From: Verrucomicrobia bacterium UBA1629
Lineage (GTDB): Bacteria > Verrucomicrobiota > Kiritimatiellia > RFP12 > UBA1067
Length of the DNA stretch: 26,991 nucleotides
Direction: 5' to 3'
NCBI GenBank assembly: GCA_002321305.1
Contig: DCMF01000116.1
Coordinates: forward strand, 1-26,991
The notes beneath the pieces are model-generated. The model was not told where the DNA came from. It saw only the letters and a program-made list of their open reading frames with translations, and did not search any database. This document shows positions 1 through 6,560 of the stretch, piece after piece; the stretch's first letter is position 1, and every line of letters begins with the position of its first letter. Both the position numbers and the translations under genes were made by a program.

Positions 1-103
1 CCTCCATCCTGCGGATGAACGCGGTCTTGTCGACGTAGTAGAAGTCCTCCAGGCGAATGCGCTTGAAGTCCTTGACGCCATAGGGTATCTGATCGGGTCT
101 CAT
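1..103 (-). CDS. Predicted AAA-ATPase family protein, 5' fragment
   Basis: Only the first 34 codons are inside the window; the gene runs off the left edge. The peptide begins MRPDQIPYGVKDF and continues with a YYVDKT motif. This 'P-x-G-x-x-D-F ... YYVDKT' pattern is typical of the N-terminus of the predicted AAA-ATPase family (pfam09820 type), which usually carries a C-terminal PD-(D/E)XK nuclease-like domain and is often found in many copies in anaerobe genomes. The Walker A motif and nuclease domain would lie outside the window, so function is inferred from the N-terminus alone. The ATG is favoured because a TATAAT box ends 7 nt upstream, as at several other genes here; there is no room for a Shine-Dalgarno. 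The stop codon of the aminotransferase gene is only 13 nt upstream. Confidence 0.75.
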   Translation of the reverse strand, partial: MRPDQIPYGVKDFKRIRLEDFYYVDKTAFIRRME

Positions 104-110
104 GGCGCAC

Positions 111-119
111 ATTATATCA
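111..119 (-). promoter_or_regulatory. Extended -10 promoter for the AAA-ATPase gene, probably leaderless
   Basis: On the minus strand the sequence reads TGATATAAT, a perfect -10 hexamer with the extended TGN. It ends 7 nt before the ATG at 103. The TGA of the extended element is also the stop codon of the aminotransferase gene. No good -35 hexamer is visible 17-18 nt upstream. Confidence 0.6.
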
Positions 120-1229
120 TACAAACGCATTCGCCGCCGCGACGACCGACGCCACCTCGTCGTCCGTCATCACGGGCGAGATCGGGAGCGAGAGCTCCGT
201 CGCGTGGATCTTCTCCGTGATGGGCAGGGAGAGCGCGTGCCATTCCGTGTAGGCAGGCTGACGATGCGGCGGAATCGGATAGTGGATGACCGTCTGGACG
301 CCGTGCGCCGCGAGATGCCGTTGCAAGTCGTCACGCCGGTCGCAGAAGACGGTGAAGACGTGAAAGACGTGCGGCAGAGGCCCTTCCCGTTCCGCGCCCG
401 GCCGGTTCGGGTTGTCCGGCAGGCGAACCGCCGGATTCGAGATTCCGGCGCAGTAGCGCGCGGCGATTTCGGCGCGCCGCGCGTTGTCCGCATCAAGGCG
501 CGGCAGCTTCACGCGCAGCCACGCCGCCTGGATCTCGTCCAGCCGCGAGTTCGTGCCGCGATACGGGAAGTGGTACTTCACGTCGCTCCCGTAGTTGCGG
601 AGCGCCCGGATCTTCGCCGCCAGCGCGTCGTCGTTCGTCGTGGCCGCACCGCCGTCGCCGAGACAGCCGAGGTTCTTGCCCGGATAGAACGAGAAGCCGG
701 CCGCATCGCCCAGATTGCCGACACGCCGCGCACCGCAGCACGCGCCATGCGCCTGCGCACAGTCCTCGATGACCTTCAGCCCGCGGCGCTTCGCGATCTC
801 CCAGACCTTCGCCATGTCCATTGCGCGGCCGTAGAGGTGCACGACCATGATCGCCCGCGTCCGCGCGGTGACCTTCTCCTCTATCTTCGCCGGGTCGATC
901 AGGCACGTCAGCGGGTCCGGCTCGACGAGGACGGGCATTGCGCCGTTCGCGCTGATGGCGATGAGCGAGGCGATGTACGTGTTCGCGGGCGCAATCACCT
1001 CGTCGCCGGGCCCGATCCCCATCGCCTGGACGATGAGCTTCAGCGCGTCCAGCCCGTTTGCGCAGCCGATCGCGTGCCGGACGCCGCAAAAGGCAGCAAA
1101 CTCCCGCTCGAACGCCGCGCACTCGTCTCCCAGCAGATACCAGCCGGAGTCAAGCACCCGTTTCGCCGCCGCATCCAGTTCGGCCCGGAAACGTTCGTTT
1201 ACCTTCTTGAGATCAAGGAACTTGACCAC
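117..1229 (-). CDS. DegT/DnrJ/EryC1-family PLP sugar aminotransferase
   Basis: A 370-residue aminotransferase of the sugar type (DegT family, fold type I PLP enzymes), which transfers an amino group to a keto-sugar nucleotide for surface polysaccharide. The opening FLDLKKVNERF, the ALKL segment and the loop SFYPGKNLGCLGDGGA are characteristic; K185 in that loop is the expected PLP-binding lysine. DCAQAHGA and RLDEIQAA are also conserved family motifs. It resembles the FdtB/QdtB branch (dTDP-3-keto-6-deoxyhexose 3-aminotransferases), but the exact sugar cannot be read from sequence. The start is GTG with a strong GGAGG 7 nt upstream. Its promoter is about 145 nt upstream, leaving a long leader. 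Full length, no defects seen. Confidence 0.9.
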   Translation of the reverse strand: MVKFLDLKKVNERFRAELDAAAKRVLDSGWYLLGDECAAFEREFAAFCGVRHAIGCANGLDALKLIVQAMGIGPGDEVIAPANTYIASLIAISANGAMPVLVEPDPLTCLIDPAKIEEKVTARTRAIMVVHLYGRAMDMAKVWEIAKRRGLKVIEDCAQAHGACCGARRVGNLGDAAGFSFYPGKNLGCLGDGGAATTNDDALAAKIRALRNYGSDVKYHFPYRGTNSRLDEIQAAWLRVKLPRLDADNARRAEIAARYCAGISNPAVRLPDNPNRPGAEREGPLPHVFHVFTVFCDRRDDLQRHLAAHGVQTVIHYPIPPHRQPAYTEWHALSLPITEKIHATELSLPISPVMTDDEVASVVAAANAFV

Positions 1230-1256
1230 TTCTTCTCCTCCCGAAAGCCCCTGACG

Positions 1257-1349
1257 TCACAGCCGCTTCAGGACTGCGCGAAGAGAAAACGCGAAAACCG
1301 CCGCCGCTGCGGCGGACGGCACACGAGCCAGACAAGTCAACTCTCGCAT
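1257..1349 (-). CDS. Possible 30-residue leader ORF upstream of the aminotransferase
   Basis: In the aminotransferase leader, an ATG at 1349 is preceded by GGAG at 6-nt spacing and opens a 30-codon frame (MRELTCLARVPSAAAAAV...) that stops 27 nt before the GTG of the aminotransferase. In-frame ATGs also exist at 1361 and 1373. The peptide is alanine-rich and not recognised. It overlaps a GC-rich hairpin with a U-tract. It could be a leader peptide or chance; evidence is the ribosome-binding site and position only. Confidence 0.3.
   Translation of the reverse strand: MRELTCLARVPSAAAAAVFAFSLRAVLKRL
1294..1315 (-). terminator. Terminator-like hairpin inside the aminotransferase leader
   Basis: On the minus strand a perfect 6-bp stem CCGCCG-CAG-CGGCGG is followed by CGG and TTTT, then CGCGTTTTC. 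It lies between the promoter and the aminotransferase GTG, where it could act as an attenuator. The U-tract is short and separated from the stem by three bases, so this is tentative. Confidence 0.3.
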
Positions 1350-1373
1350 AGGAATCTCCATAAAAACGCGCAT

Positions 1374-1403
1374 AGTATACCAAAAAGCCCGCCGCGCGAA
1401 CAA
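1374..1403 (-). promoter_or_regulatory. Promoter of the aminotransferase transcript
   Basis: Minus-strand TTGTTC, an 18-nt spacer ending in TTTTTGG, then TATACT, giving an extended TGG-TATACT. The TTTTTGG preceding the -10 is also found before the -10 of scpA and xseB. Transcription would start near 1366 and produce a leader of about 135 nt before the GTG. It lies back to back with the nagB promoter. Confidence 0.55.
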
Positions 1404-1426
1404 GCGTTCAGCATCGACCAACCCCA

Positions 1427-1456
1427 TTGACGGTCGGGGGGCGATTCTGCTATACT
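1427..1456 (+). promoter_or_regulatory. Sigma70-type promoter of nagB
   Basis: TTGACG at 1427-1432, an 18-nt spacer, and TATACT at 1451-1456 preceded by TGC (extended -10). The predicted start near 1463 gives a leader of about 30 nt that contains a Shine-Dalgarno. The same TTGACR-N18-TATACT layout occurs at the two secreted-hydrolase genes on the right of the window. Confidence 0.75.
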
Positions 1457-1492
1457 TCCATACAGCAAACAACCACGCAAACAAAGGATGAA

Positions 1493-2272
1493 ATGGAAGT
1501 CGTAATCTGCAAGACGAAAGAGGAGGCCTCGAAGCTCGCGGCGGACATGATCACCGCGCAGGTCAAGAAGAACCCGAAGACCGTGCTCGGCCTCGCGACC
1601 GGCTCGACGCCCGTCCTGATGTACAACGAGATGGCAAAGGCCGTCAAGGCGAAGAAGGTCTCCTACAGACAGGTGAAGAGCTGGAACCTCGACGAGTACT
1701 ATGGCCTCCCCGGCACGCATGACCAGAGCTACCGCTTCTTCATGAACGAGAACCTGTTCAAGAAGATTGACATCTCCATCAAGAACACGCATGTCCTCAA
1801 CGGCCTCGCGAAGGATCCCGAAAGGGAATGCAAGGCATACGAGAAGCAGATCAAGGCCGCCGGCGGCATCGACCTGCAGGTTCTCGGCATCGGCTCCGAC
1901 GGGCACATCGCGTTCAACGAGCCGGGCACGTCGCTCAAGAGCCGCACGTCGCTCGTCTACCTCACGCCCTCGACCGTGAAGGACAACGCGCGCCTCTTCT
2001 TCGGCGGAGACATGGAGGCCGTGCCGAAAAGCGCGCTCTCGATGGGCGTCGGCACGATCTGCGAGGCGAAGCGGATCATCCTGCTCGCGTTCGGCGCGAA
2101 CAAGCAGGACGCCGTCAAGGGCTGCGTCGAAGGCCCAATGACCCAGTTCTGCACGGCCTCCGCGCTCCAGGCGCACAACGACTGCTGGGTCTTCTGCGAC
2201 GAGGCCGCCGCGAAGAAGCTCACGCTCAAGAAGTACTACCAGTGGCGCAGCGCCACGAAACTCGGCCTCTGA
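1493..2272 (+). CDS. nagB: Glucosamine-6-phosphate deaminase
   Basis: NagB converts glucosamine 6-phosphate to fructose 6-phosphate and ammonia in the cytoplasm, feeding amino sugars into glycolysis. The 259-residue product has the family signatures: LGLATGSTPV (phosphate-binding loop), SWNLDEYYG, and GIGSDGHIAFNEPG with the active-site Asp (D136) and His (H138), followed by GVGTI and the K-rich GANKQDAV segment. Length fits the family (about 240-270). The ATG at 1493 follows AAGGA by 4 nt and is 37 nt after the -10 box. A small zinc-ribbon gene follows after 15 nt. It gives the organism amino-sugar (GlcNAc or mucin) catabolism; no nagA or transporter is in the window. Confidence 0.95.
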   Translation: MEVVICKTKEEASKLAADMITAQVKKNPKTVLGLATGSTPVLMYNEMAKAVKAKKVSYRQVKSWNLDEYYGLPGTHDQSYRFFMNENLFKKIDISIKNTHVLNGLAKDPERECKAYEKQIKAAGGIDLQVLGIGSDGHIAFNEPGTSLKSRTSLVYLTPSTVKDNARLFFGGDMEAVPKSALSMGVGTICEAKRIILLAFGANKQDAVKGCVEGPMTQFCTASALQAHNDCWVFCDEAAAKKLTLKKYYQWRSATKLGL

Positions 2273-2287
2273 ATCGGGACACCGCTT

Positions 2288-2518
2288 ATGGCATCCAACT
2301 ATACGGACTTTCTCTGCACGAAGTGCCACACGGAAATTCAGGCGACGCTCGACATGGTCGGGCAGGAGACCGAATGCCCCGCCTGCGGCGCGCAGATTCG
2401 CATCCCCGCGCCGAAAGAGGCGGACGGCGTTCTCCGCCACGGCCCCAACGACGATGACCCCGACGCCATCCAGGCGATGAAGTCGCGGACGATCCGCATC
2501 GAACTCGGAGATCTCTGA
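2288..2518 (+). CDS. Small zinc-ribbon protein
   Basis: A 76-residue protein with two CxxC pairs (C10/C13 and C30/C33) spaced like a zinc ribbon, FLCTKCHTEIQA and ETECPACGAQI. The C-terminal half is charged and has no recognised domain. Many PVC bacteria encode short zinc-ribbon proteins of this kind; their roles are unknown. It starts 15 nt after nagB and is probably cotranscribed. No clear Shine-Dalgarno is seen before the ATG, so translation may depend on nagB. Its stop codon is at the very edge of a heptamer repeat array. Confidence 0.75.
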   Translation: MASNYTDFLCTKCHTEIQATLDMVGQETECPACGAQIRIPAPKEADGVLRHGPNDDDPDAIQAMKSRTIRIELGDL

Positions 2519-2666
2519 GGTGAGGGATGAGGGATGAGACGTGAGATGTGAGACGTGAGATGTGAGACGTGAGATGTGAGACGTGAGATGTGAGACGTGA
2601 GATGTGAGACGTGAGATGTGAGACATGAGATATGAGGTGTGAGGGATGAGGCGTGAGAGGGTGAGG
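2519..2666 (+). repeat. Heptamer tandem array (GTGAGAY)n between the zinc-ribbon and nuclease genes
   Basis: About 20 head-to-tail 7-nt units, mainly alternating CGTGAGA and TGTGAGA in the centre and degenerating at both ends (GATGAGG, TATGAGG). It fills the whole gap and ends in GAGGGTGAGGAAACG, which supplies the purine-rich ribosome-binding site for the nuclease GTG at 2672. Related heptamers are found in lnt, the SNF2 gene and the aconitase gene. Confidence 0.9.
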
Positions 2667-2671
2667 AAACG

Positions 2672-3709
2672 GTGAAGCGGACAAAGCCACGCAAACGGAA
2701 AGCCGGGCGCACACCGTCCCGGCGCCGGGCCTTGAAGCTCGGCGTCGGGATGCTGGTCGTCCTGACGATCTGGGGCGGGTGCGCCGAGTGGTTCGTGCAC
2801 CATCCGCGCAAGTGGCTCGACCGCAAGTTCGCCGAACTCCCCCGCGCCGTCACCGTGCCGCTCTTCTGGTTCGGCAACCCGCTCGCGGACATCACGGACG
2901 CGCTGGGATGGACGGGACACGACGCCGTCTACGAATACGACCTCGAAGCCCCGGCGGGGCAGGTCTTCTTCGCAGGGGCCCCGGTGCGAACCGGCGCGCC
3001 CGCGCCGAAGGACATCCGCATCATCCGGCGCGGCGAGTTCGTCCTCGGCTGGTCTGACTCGCTGCGCCATCCCGTCTGGTGCGCCTACCACGTGAAGAAG
3101 GAGGCGAAGTTCGAGGTCGGCAAGCGTCCGTCCTTCCGCATCGACCACGCCGTCCCCGCCGCGCCGCGTCCCGACGCCTACGCGAAGAGCGGCTACGACC
3201 GCGGCCACCTGGCGCCGAACTACGCGATCGCCACGCGCTACGGCGACGAGGAGCGCCGCAAGACCTTCCTCATGTCCAACGTCGCGCCGCAGACCCCGGC
3301 CCTGAACCGGGGCGTCTGGCGCGAGGTCGAGCACCGCATCGCCGACCTCTGGACGGCGCGCTACGGCGAGATCTGGGTGGTTGTCGGCTGCATTTCGCCG
3401 CAGTACGGACGCGAGACGCTCGGCTCGACGGACATCGACGTGCCGACCGACTTCTACCAGGTCATCCTCGCGCAGGAGGGCATGGACGTGCGCGCCGTCG
3501 CGATGCTGTTCCGACAGGACGTGACCTGGCGCGAATGGGCCGCGCGCAACATCGTCTCGATCGACGAGCTCGAGCGCCTCACGGGGCTCGACTTCAACCC
3601 CGACCTGCCGACGTTCATCCAGGACCCGCTCGAAGCCGAGACCCCGTCGCGCCTCTGGCCGATCCGCCTCCGCGACATCTTCCGCCAGATCCTGCTCCGC
3701 TTCCAGTAG
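2672..3709 (+). CDS. Membrane-anchored DNA/RNA non-specific endonuclease (NUC1/EndoG type)
   Basis: A 345-residue protein with a basic N-terminus, one membrane segment (about residues 20-37) and a NUC1-family nuclease domain. The catalytic motif is DRGH (D176-H179) within GYDRGHLAPNYA; the downstream MSNVAPQTPALNRGVW holds the expected metal-binding Asn. Enzymes of this family (Serratia nuclease, EndoG, NucA) cut DNA and RNA with Mg2+. With an N-in anchor, the nuclease would face the periplasm or outside and could serve nucleic-acid scavenging. The start is GTG, with GAGG 5 nt upstream that comes from the end of the repeat array. It is the last plus-strand gene and converges on the HemW-like gene with a 22-nt gap. 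No immunity gene of the NuiA kind is recognised nearby. Confidence 0.88.
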   Translation: MKRTKPRKRKAGRTPSRRRALKLGVGMLVVLTIWGGCAEWFVHHPRKWLDRKFAELPRAVTVPLFWFGNPLADITDALGWTGHDAVYEYDLEAPAGQVFFAGAPVRTGAPAPKDIRIIRRGEFVLGWSDSLRHPVWCAYHVKKEAKFEVGKRPSFRIDHAVPAAPRPDAYAKSGYDRGHLAPNYAIATRYGDEERRKTFLMSNVAPQTPALNRGVWREVEHRIADLWTARYGEIWVVVGCISPQYGRETLGSTDIDVPTDFYQVILAQEGMDVRAVAMLFRQDVTWREWAARNIVSIDELERLTGLDFNPDLPTFIQDPLEAETPSRLWPIRLRDIFRQILLRFQ

Positions 3710-3731
3710 CCGCCGATTGCCGCCATGCGGT

Positions 3732-4739
3732 CTAGACGAGTTCGGCCAGGATCGAATCGCAGACTTCCATGCCGCGCGCCGTCAACCGGTAGATCGCGCC
3801 CTCTTTTGTCAGAAGCCCCGTCTCGCAGAACTTCTCGAGGGCCTGCCCCCATGCCGGATAGCCCGTCGAATCAAGGCCTTCGCGCGTCCGAAGACGAAAG
3901 ATCCGCCGTTCCAGCGCATCCCGTTCGGGCGAGACCGTCTCTTCCGCCTCATGCGCACACGTGCCAAGATTTCGCGTGCGGCGAAGGCCGATCCGGCCGG
4001 ACGCGCCCGCGCCAAGTCCGAAATAGTCCTCGCCGCGCCAGACGGCGAGATTGTGGCGACATTCAGACCCCGGCCTGGCGTAATTCGATATTTCGTAGCG
4101 TTCAAGGCCGATCTCGGCAAGAGCCGCCGAAACCATGCGAAGGCGATCCAACACCCAGTCGTCACCCGGCACGTCCGCAAGCCCCCGCTCGTTCTGGAGC
4201 GAGTAGACGGAGCCGTGGCGCAGCCCCCAGTCGGCCAGCCGCTCCCAGCCCGTGCACGGGTCGCCCGGATAGCCGACGATGAAATCGACGCCGGCATTGC
4301 CGAAGACCCGCTTCACGCGCGAAAAGGCCCGCGCGGCCTCGTCCGCCGTGTAGCCGCGCCCCATGCGCGCAAGCGCCGCGTCGTCCAGCGACTGGACGCC
4401 CATCGAGATGCGGTTCACGCCGCCCGCGCGCAGCCTCTCCAGCGTCTCGTCCGTGACATCCAGCGGATGCAGCTCGACCGTGAACTCAACCTCGTCCGCC
4501 AAACGGGCCTTCAAGGCCGAAAAGAGCGGCCGCAGATCGCACAGAGCAGGCGATCCGCCCCCGAAATAGACGGTCTTCAGCCGTCCGTCCGGGTCCTGTC
4601 CCCAGCCGGTGACGACTGCCGCCAGCCGCCGGACGTAGGCCTCGCGCGCGGACGGCGGCACGCCGACGCGCGAATAGAGCGCGCAATAGCGGCACTTGCG
4701 GCGGCAGAACGGGAAATGGACGTACAGGTTCTCGGGCAC
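3732..4739 (-). CDS. hemW: HemW-like radical SAM protein (coproporphyrinogen III oxidase-like)
   Basis: A 335-residue radical SAM protein. The CxxxCxxC cluster motif is C12/C16/C19, in the HemW-style start 'YVHFPFC..KC.YC'. Other family motifs are VYFGGGSP, ELHP, RISMGVQS, and ERYEISNYARPGSECRHNLAVW. HemW proteins are related to oxygen-independent coproporphyrinogen oxidase (HemN) but lack its second-SAM cysteine and act in heme handling rather than oxidation. The GTG start is 12 nt after the PAP2-like gene stop, so it is probably the last gene of the metK operon. HemW versus another HemN paralogue cannot be settled by eye. Confidence 0.85.
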   Translation of the reverse strand: MPENLYVHFPFCRRKCRYCALYSRVGVPPSAREAYVRRLAAVVTGWGQDPDGRLKTVYFGGGSPALCDLRPLFSALKARLADEVEFTVELHPLDVTDETLERLRAGGVNRISMGVQSLDDAALARMGRGYTADEAARAFSRVKRVFGNAGVDFIVGYPGDPCTGWERLADWGLRHGSVYSLQNERGLADVPGDDWVLDRLRMVSAALAEIGLERYEISNYARPGSECRHNLAVWRGEDYFGLGAGASGRIGLRRTRNLGTCAHEAEETVSPERDALERRIFRLRTREGLDSTGYPAWGQALEKFCETGLLTKEGAIYRLTARGMEVCDSILAELV

Positions 4740-4751
4740 GGAACAGCCGTC

Positions 4752-5249
4752 TCACTTCCAGAAGTCCCAGACGGCGCAGACGGAAAAGGCGACGAACATT
4801 CCCCAGAGGACGCCGGCCAGCACTTCGCGCCGCCGATGGCCGAGCCGCTCCTCCAGCCGCCGCGCCTCGATGCGATCCTCTTCGCTCGCGCTGTTCAGGT
4901 GCGAGACGATGCGGTTGATGAGCTTCGCGTGCTCGCCCGCCTCACGCCGAAGCGTCGCGGCATCGACAAGCACGATCAGCCCCAGCCCGACGGCGATCAT
5001 CGCATACGGCGCGTCAAAGCCCTCGGTCAGCCCGACCGCGAACGCGAGGGCCGAGACGAGGGCCGAATGGACGGACGGCATGCCGCCGGAGGCGCGCAGC
5101 TCGCGCGCATCCGGCTTGCCTGTCCGCCACCAGAAGTAGACGAACTTCAGGACTTGCGCGGACGCCGCCGCGAGGAACGCGGACATGAACCACGGATGCC
5201 GGACGATCTCCAGCACGTTGACGTGATGAATGATTCCCGCCGCCAGCAT
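4752..5249 (-). CDS. Divergent PAP2 family integral membrane protein (DUF212/YuiD type)
   Basis: About 165 residues with several hydrophobic segments and the signature RASGGMPSVHSALVSALA, which is the PSxHSA active-site-like motif of the divergent PAP2 (acid phosphatase/vanadium haloperoxidase-related, DUF212) family. Family members are membrane proteins of unknown substrate, probably phosphatases acting on lipid or isoprenoid phosphates. The helix-rich C-terminus contains a charged stretch (HLNSASEEDRIEARRLEERLG) between membrane segments. The start could be ATG at 5249 or GTG at 5255; no good Shine-Dalgarno separates them. It lies 16 nt after metK and 12 nt before the HemW-like gene. Confidence 0.8.
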   Translation of the reverse strand: MLAAGIIHHVNVLEIVRHPWFMSAFLAAASAQVLKFVYFWWRTGKPDARELRASGGMPSVHSALVSALAFAVGLTEGFDAPYAMIAVGLGLIVLVDAATLRREAGEHAKLINRIVSHLNSASEEDRIEARRLEERLGHRRREVLAGVLWGMFVAFSVCAVWDFWK

Positions 5250-5265
5250 CCGCACACGTCGCCGG

Positions 5266-6462
5266 TCAGGCGACCTTGAAGAGCTTCTTGAGCGGCGCGA
5301 CCCGATCCAGCTTCTCCCACGGGAAGATGTCCCGCCCGAAGTGGCCGTAAGCCGCCGTCTCCTCGTAGCTCCAGCCCTGCGGCTTGAGGAGCTTCAGGTC
5401 GTCGATGAGCGCGGCCGGACGGAAGTCGAAGATCTTGCCCGAGACGAGCATCCTCTCCAGCGCCGCGTCCGTCACGCCCCCCTTCGCCGTGCCGAACGTC
5501 TTCACGCAGAACGAGACGGGGCGGTCGATGCCGATGGCGTAGGCGACCTGGATCTGGCAGCGGTCGGCGAGCCCGGCCGCGACGATGTTCTTCGCCGCGT
5601 AGCGCGCATAGTAGGCGGCCGAGCGGTCGACCTTCGAGGGATCCTTTCCGGAGAACGCGCCGCCGCCGTGCGCGGCCATGCCGCCGTAGGTATCGACGAT
5701 GACCTTGCGCCCCGTCAGCCCCGAATCGCCGCAGGGCCCGCCGATGACGAACCGGCCCGTCGGGTTGACGTAGAACTTCGTGTCCTCGGACAGGAAGCCC
5801 GTCTTGGAGAGGTAGTCCTTCGCCAGGCGCTCGATCTCGGCGTAGTTCTGCTGCGTCGCGCCCGCCTCCGTCGTCTGGTGCGAGATGACCACCGTGTCGA
5901 TCCACGAGGGCCTGCCGTCTTCGTAGACGACCGACAGCTGGCATTTCGCGTCAGGCCGGAGCCAGGCGTACTTGCCGCCGCGCTTGCGCAGCCGCGCGTA
6001 CATCTTCAGAAGCTCATGCGCATAGACGATCGCGACGGGCATGTAGTTCACCGTCTCGTTCGTCGCGTAGCCGAACATCATGCCCTGGTCGCCCGCGCCC
6101 TGCTTCGCCTTGCTCTTGCGGTTGACGCCCTGCGCAATGTCGGGCGTCTGCTCGTGCAGGTACGTGATGTAGTCGAACGTCTTCCAGCTGAAGCGCTCCT
6201 CTGGCCGGTCGTAGCCGATCTTCTTCACGACCTTCGCGGCGATCGCCCGCGCGTCGGACTTCGACCACCCCTTGCAGGTGATCTCCCCCATGTTGATGAC
6301 GACATCCGGCCCGACCACCGTCTCGCAGGCGACATGCGCATGGCTGTCGCACTTCAGGCACGCATCGAGGATCGCATCGGAAATCTGGTCGGCCACCTTG
6401 TCGGGATGCCCTTCCGAGACGGACTCCGACGTAAACACGTGGCAATGTTCATTGTTGGTCAT
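5266..6462 (-). CDS. metK: S-adenosylmethionine synthetase
   Basis: MetK makes S-adenosylmethionine from methionine and ATP in the cytoplasm. The 398-residue product has the complete family pattern: FTSESVSEGHPDKVADQISDA near the N-terminus, GAGDQGMMFGYA, GPCGDSGLTGRKVIVDTYGG, GGGAFSGKDPSKVDRSAAY, and a C-terminal FGRDIFPWEK. The ATG at 6462 is preferred because GGGA lies 6 nt upstream; the ATG at 6468 directly abuts that site. Unlike its neighbours with leaderless promoters, metK has a leader of about 75 nt that can fold over the ribosome-binding site. The gene probably heads an operon with the PAP2-like and HemW-like genes. HemW uses S-adenosylmethionine, a possible functional link. Confidence 0.97.
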   Translation of the reverse strand: MTNNEHCHVFTSESVSEGHPDKVADQISDAILDACLKCDSHAHVACETVVGPDVVINMGEITCKGWSKSDARAIAAKVVKKIGYDRPEERFSWKTFDYITYLHEQTPDIAQGVNRKSKAKQGAGDQGMMFGYATNETVNYMPVAIVYAHELLKMYARLRKRGGKYAWLRPDAKCQLSVVYEDGRPSWIDTVVISHQTTEAGATQQNYAEIERLAKDYLSKTGFLSEDTKFYVNPTGRFVIGGPCGDSGLTGRKVIVDTYGGMAAHGGGAFSGKDPSKVDRSAAYYARYAAKNIVAAGLADRCQIQVAYAIGIDRPVSFCVKTFGTAKGGVTDAALERMLVSGKIFDFRPAALIDDLKLLKPQGWSYEETAAYGHFGRDIFPWEKLDRVAPLKKLFKVA

Positions 6463-6465
6463 TTT

Positions 6466-6534
6466 CATTCCCTGTAGACTTATCCCGCCCGTCACACGAT
6501 CCAGCACCCCACCGAACCGTCACAGACTGAAATG
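6466..6534 (-). promoter_or_regulatory. metK leader with a stem that sequesters the ribosome-binding site
   Basis: In the RNA, CAUUUC (6534-6529) can pair with GGAAUG (6471-6466) and, after a 3-nt bulge, CUGU (6525-6522) with ACAG (6475-6472). That is 10 base pairs, one of them G-U, that bury the GGGA ribosome-binding site of metK. The enclosed loop contains UGUGACGG twice, 28 nt apart (6524-6517 and 6496-6489). The leader does not match the SAM-I, SAM-II, SMK-box, SAM-IV or SAH patterns as I know them. A SAM-responsive role is inferred only from the gene it precedes. Confidence 0.4.
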
Positions 6535-6544
6535 AGTTCCGCAT

Positions 6545-6553
6545 ATTATACCA
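6545..6553 (-). promoter_or_regulatory. Extended -10 promoter of metK
   Basis: Minus-strand TGGTATAAT lies 11 nt beyond the aconitase stop codon. TATAAT is followed by ATGCGG, resembling the bases after the -10 at xseB and the aminotransferase. It is 82 nt from the metK ATG, so this transcript has a true leader. Confidence 0.6.
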
Positions 6554-6560
6554 TAAATCA

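Noticed and set aside
102..1430. A 442-codon plus-strand open frame opposite the aminotransferase
   Set aside because: It is antisense to a clear DegT-family gene, is Arg-rich and has no domain signatures.
2519..2666. CRISPR array
   Set aside because: The units are 7 nt head to tail with no spacers, and no cas gene is present.
1337..3334. A 665-codon minus-strand open frame opposite nagB, the zinc-ribbon gene and the nuclease gene
   Set aside because: It reads antisense through three well-supported genes and the heptamer array. Its peptide is Arg/Gly-rich with no recognisable domain; such frames are common in high-GC DNA.
3710..3731. Terminator between the converging nuclease and HemW-like genes
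   Set aside because: Only a 4-bp stem (CCGC-CAT-GCGG) without a U-tract is visible.
6466..6534. A known SAM riboswitch class
   Set aside because: I could not find the conserved cores of SAM-I, SAM-II, SAM-III (SMK), SAM-IV or SAH elements. It is kept only as an unclassified leader.
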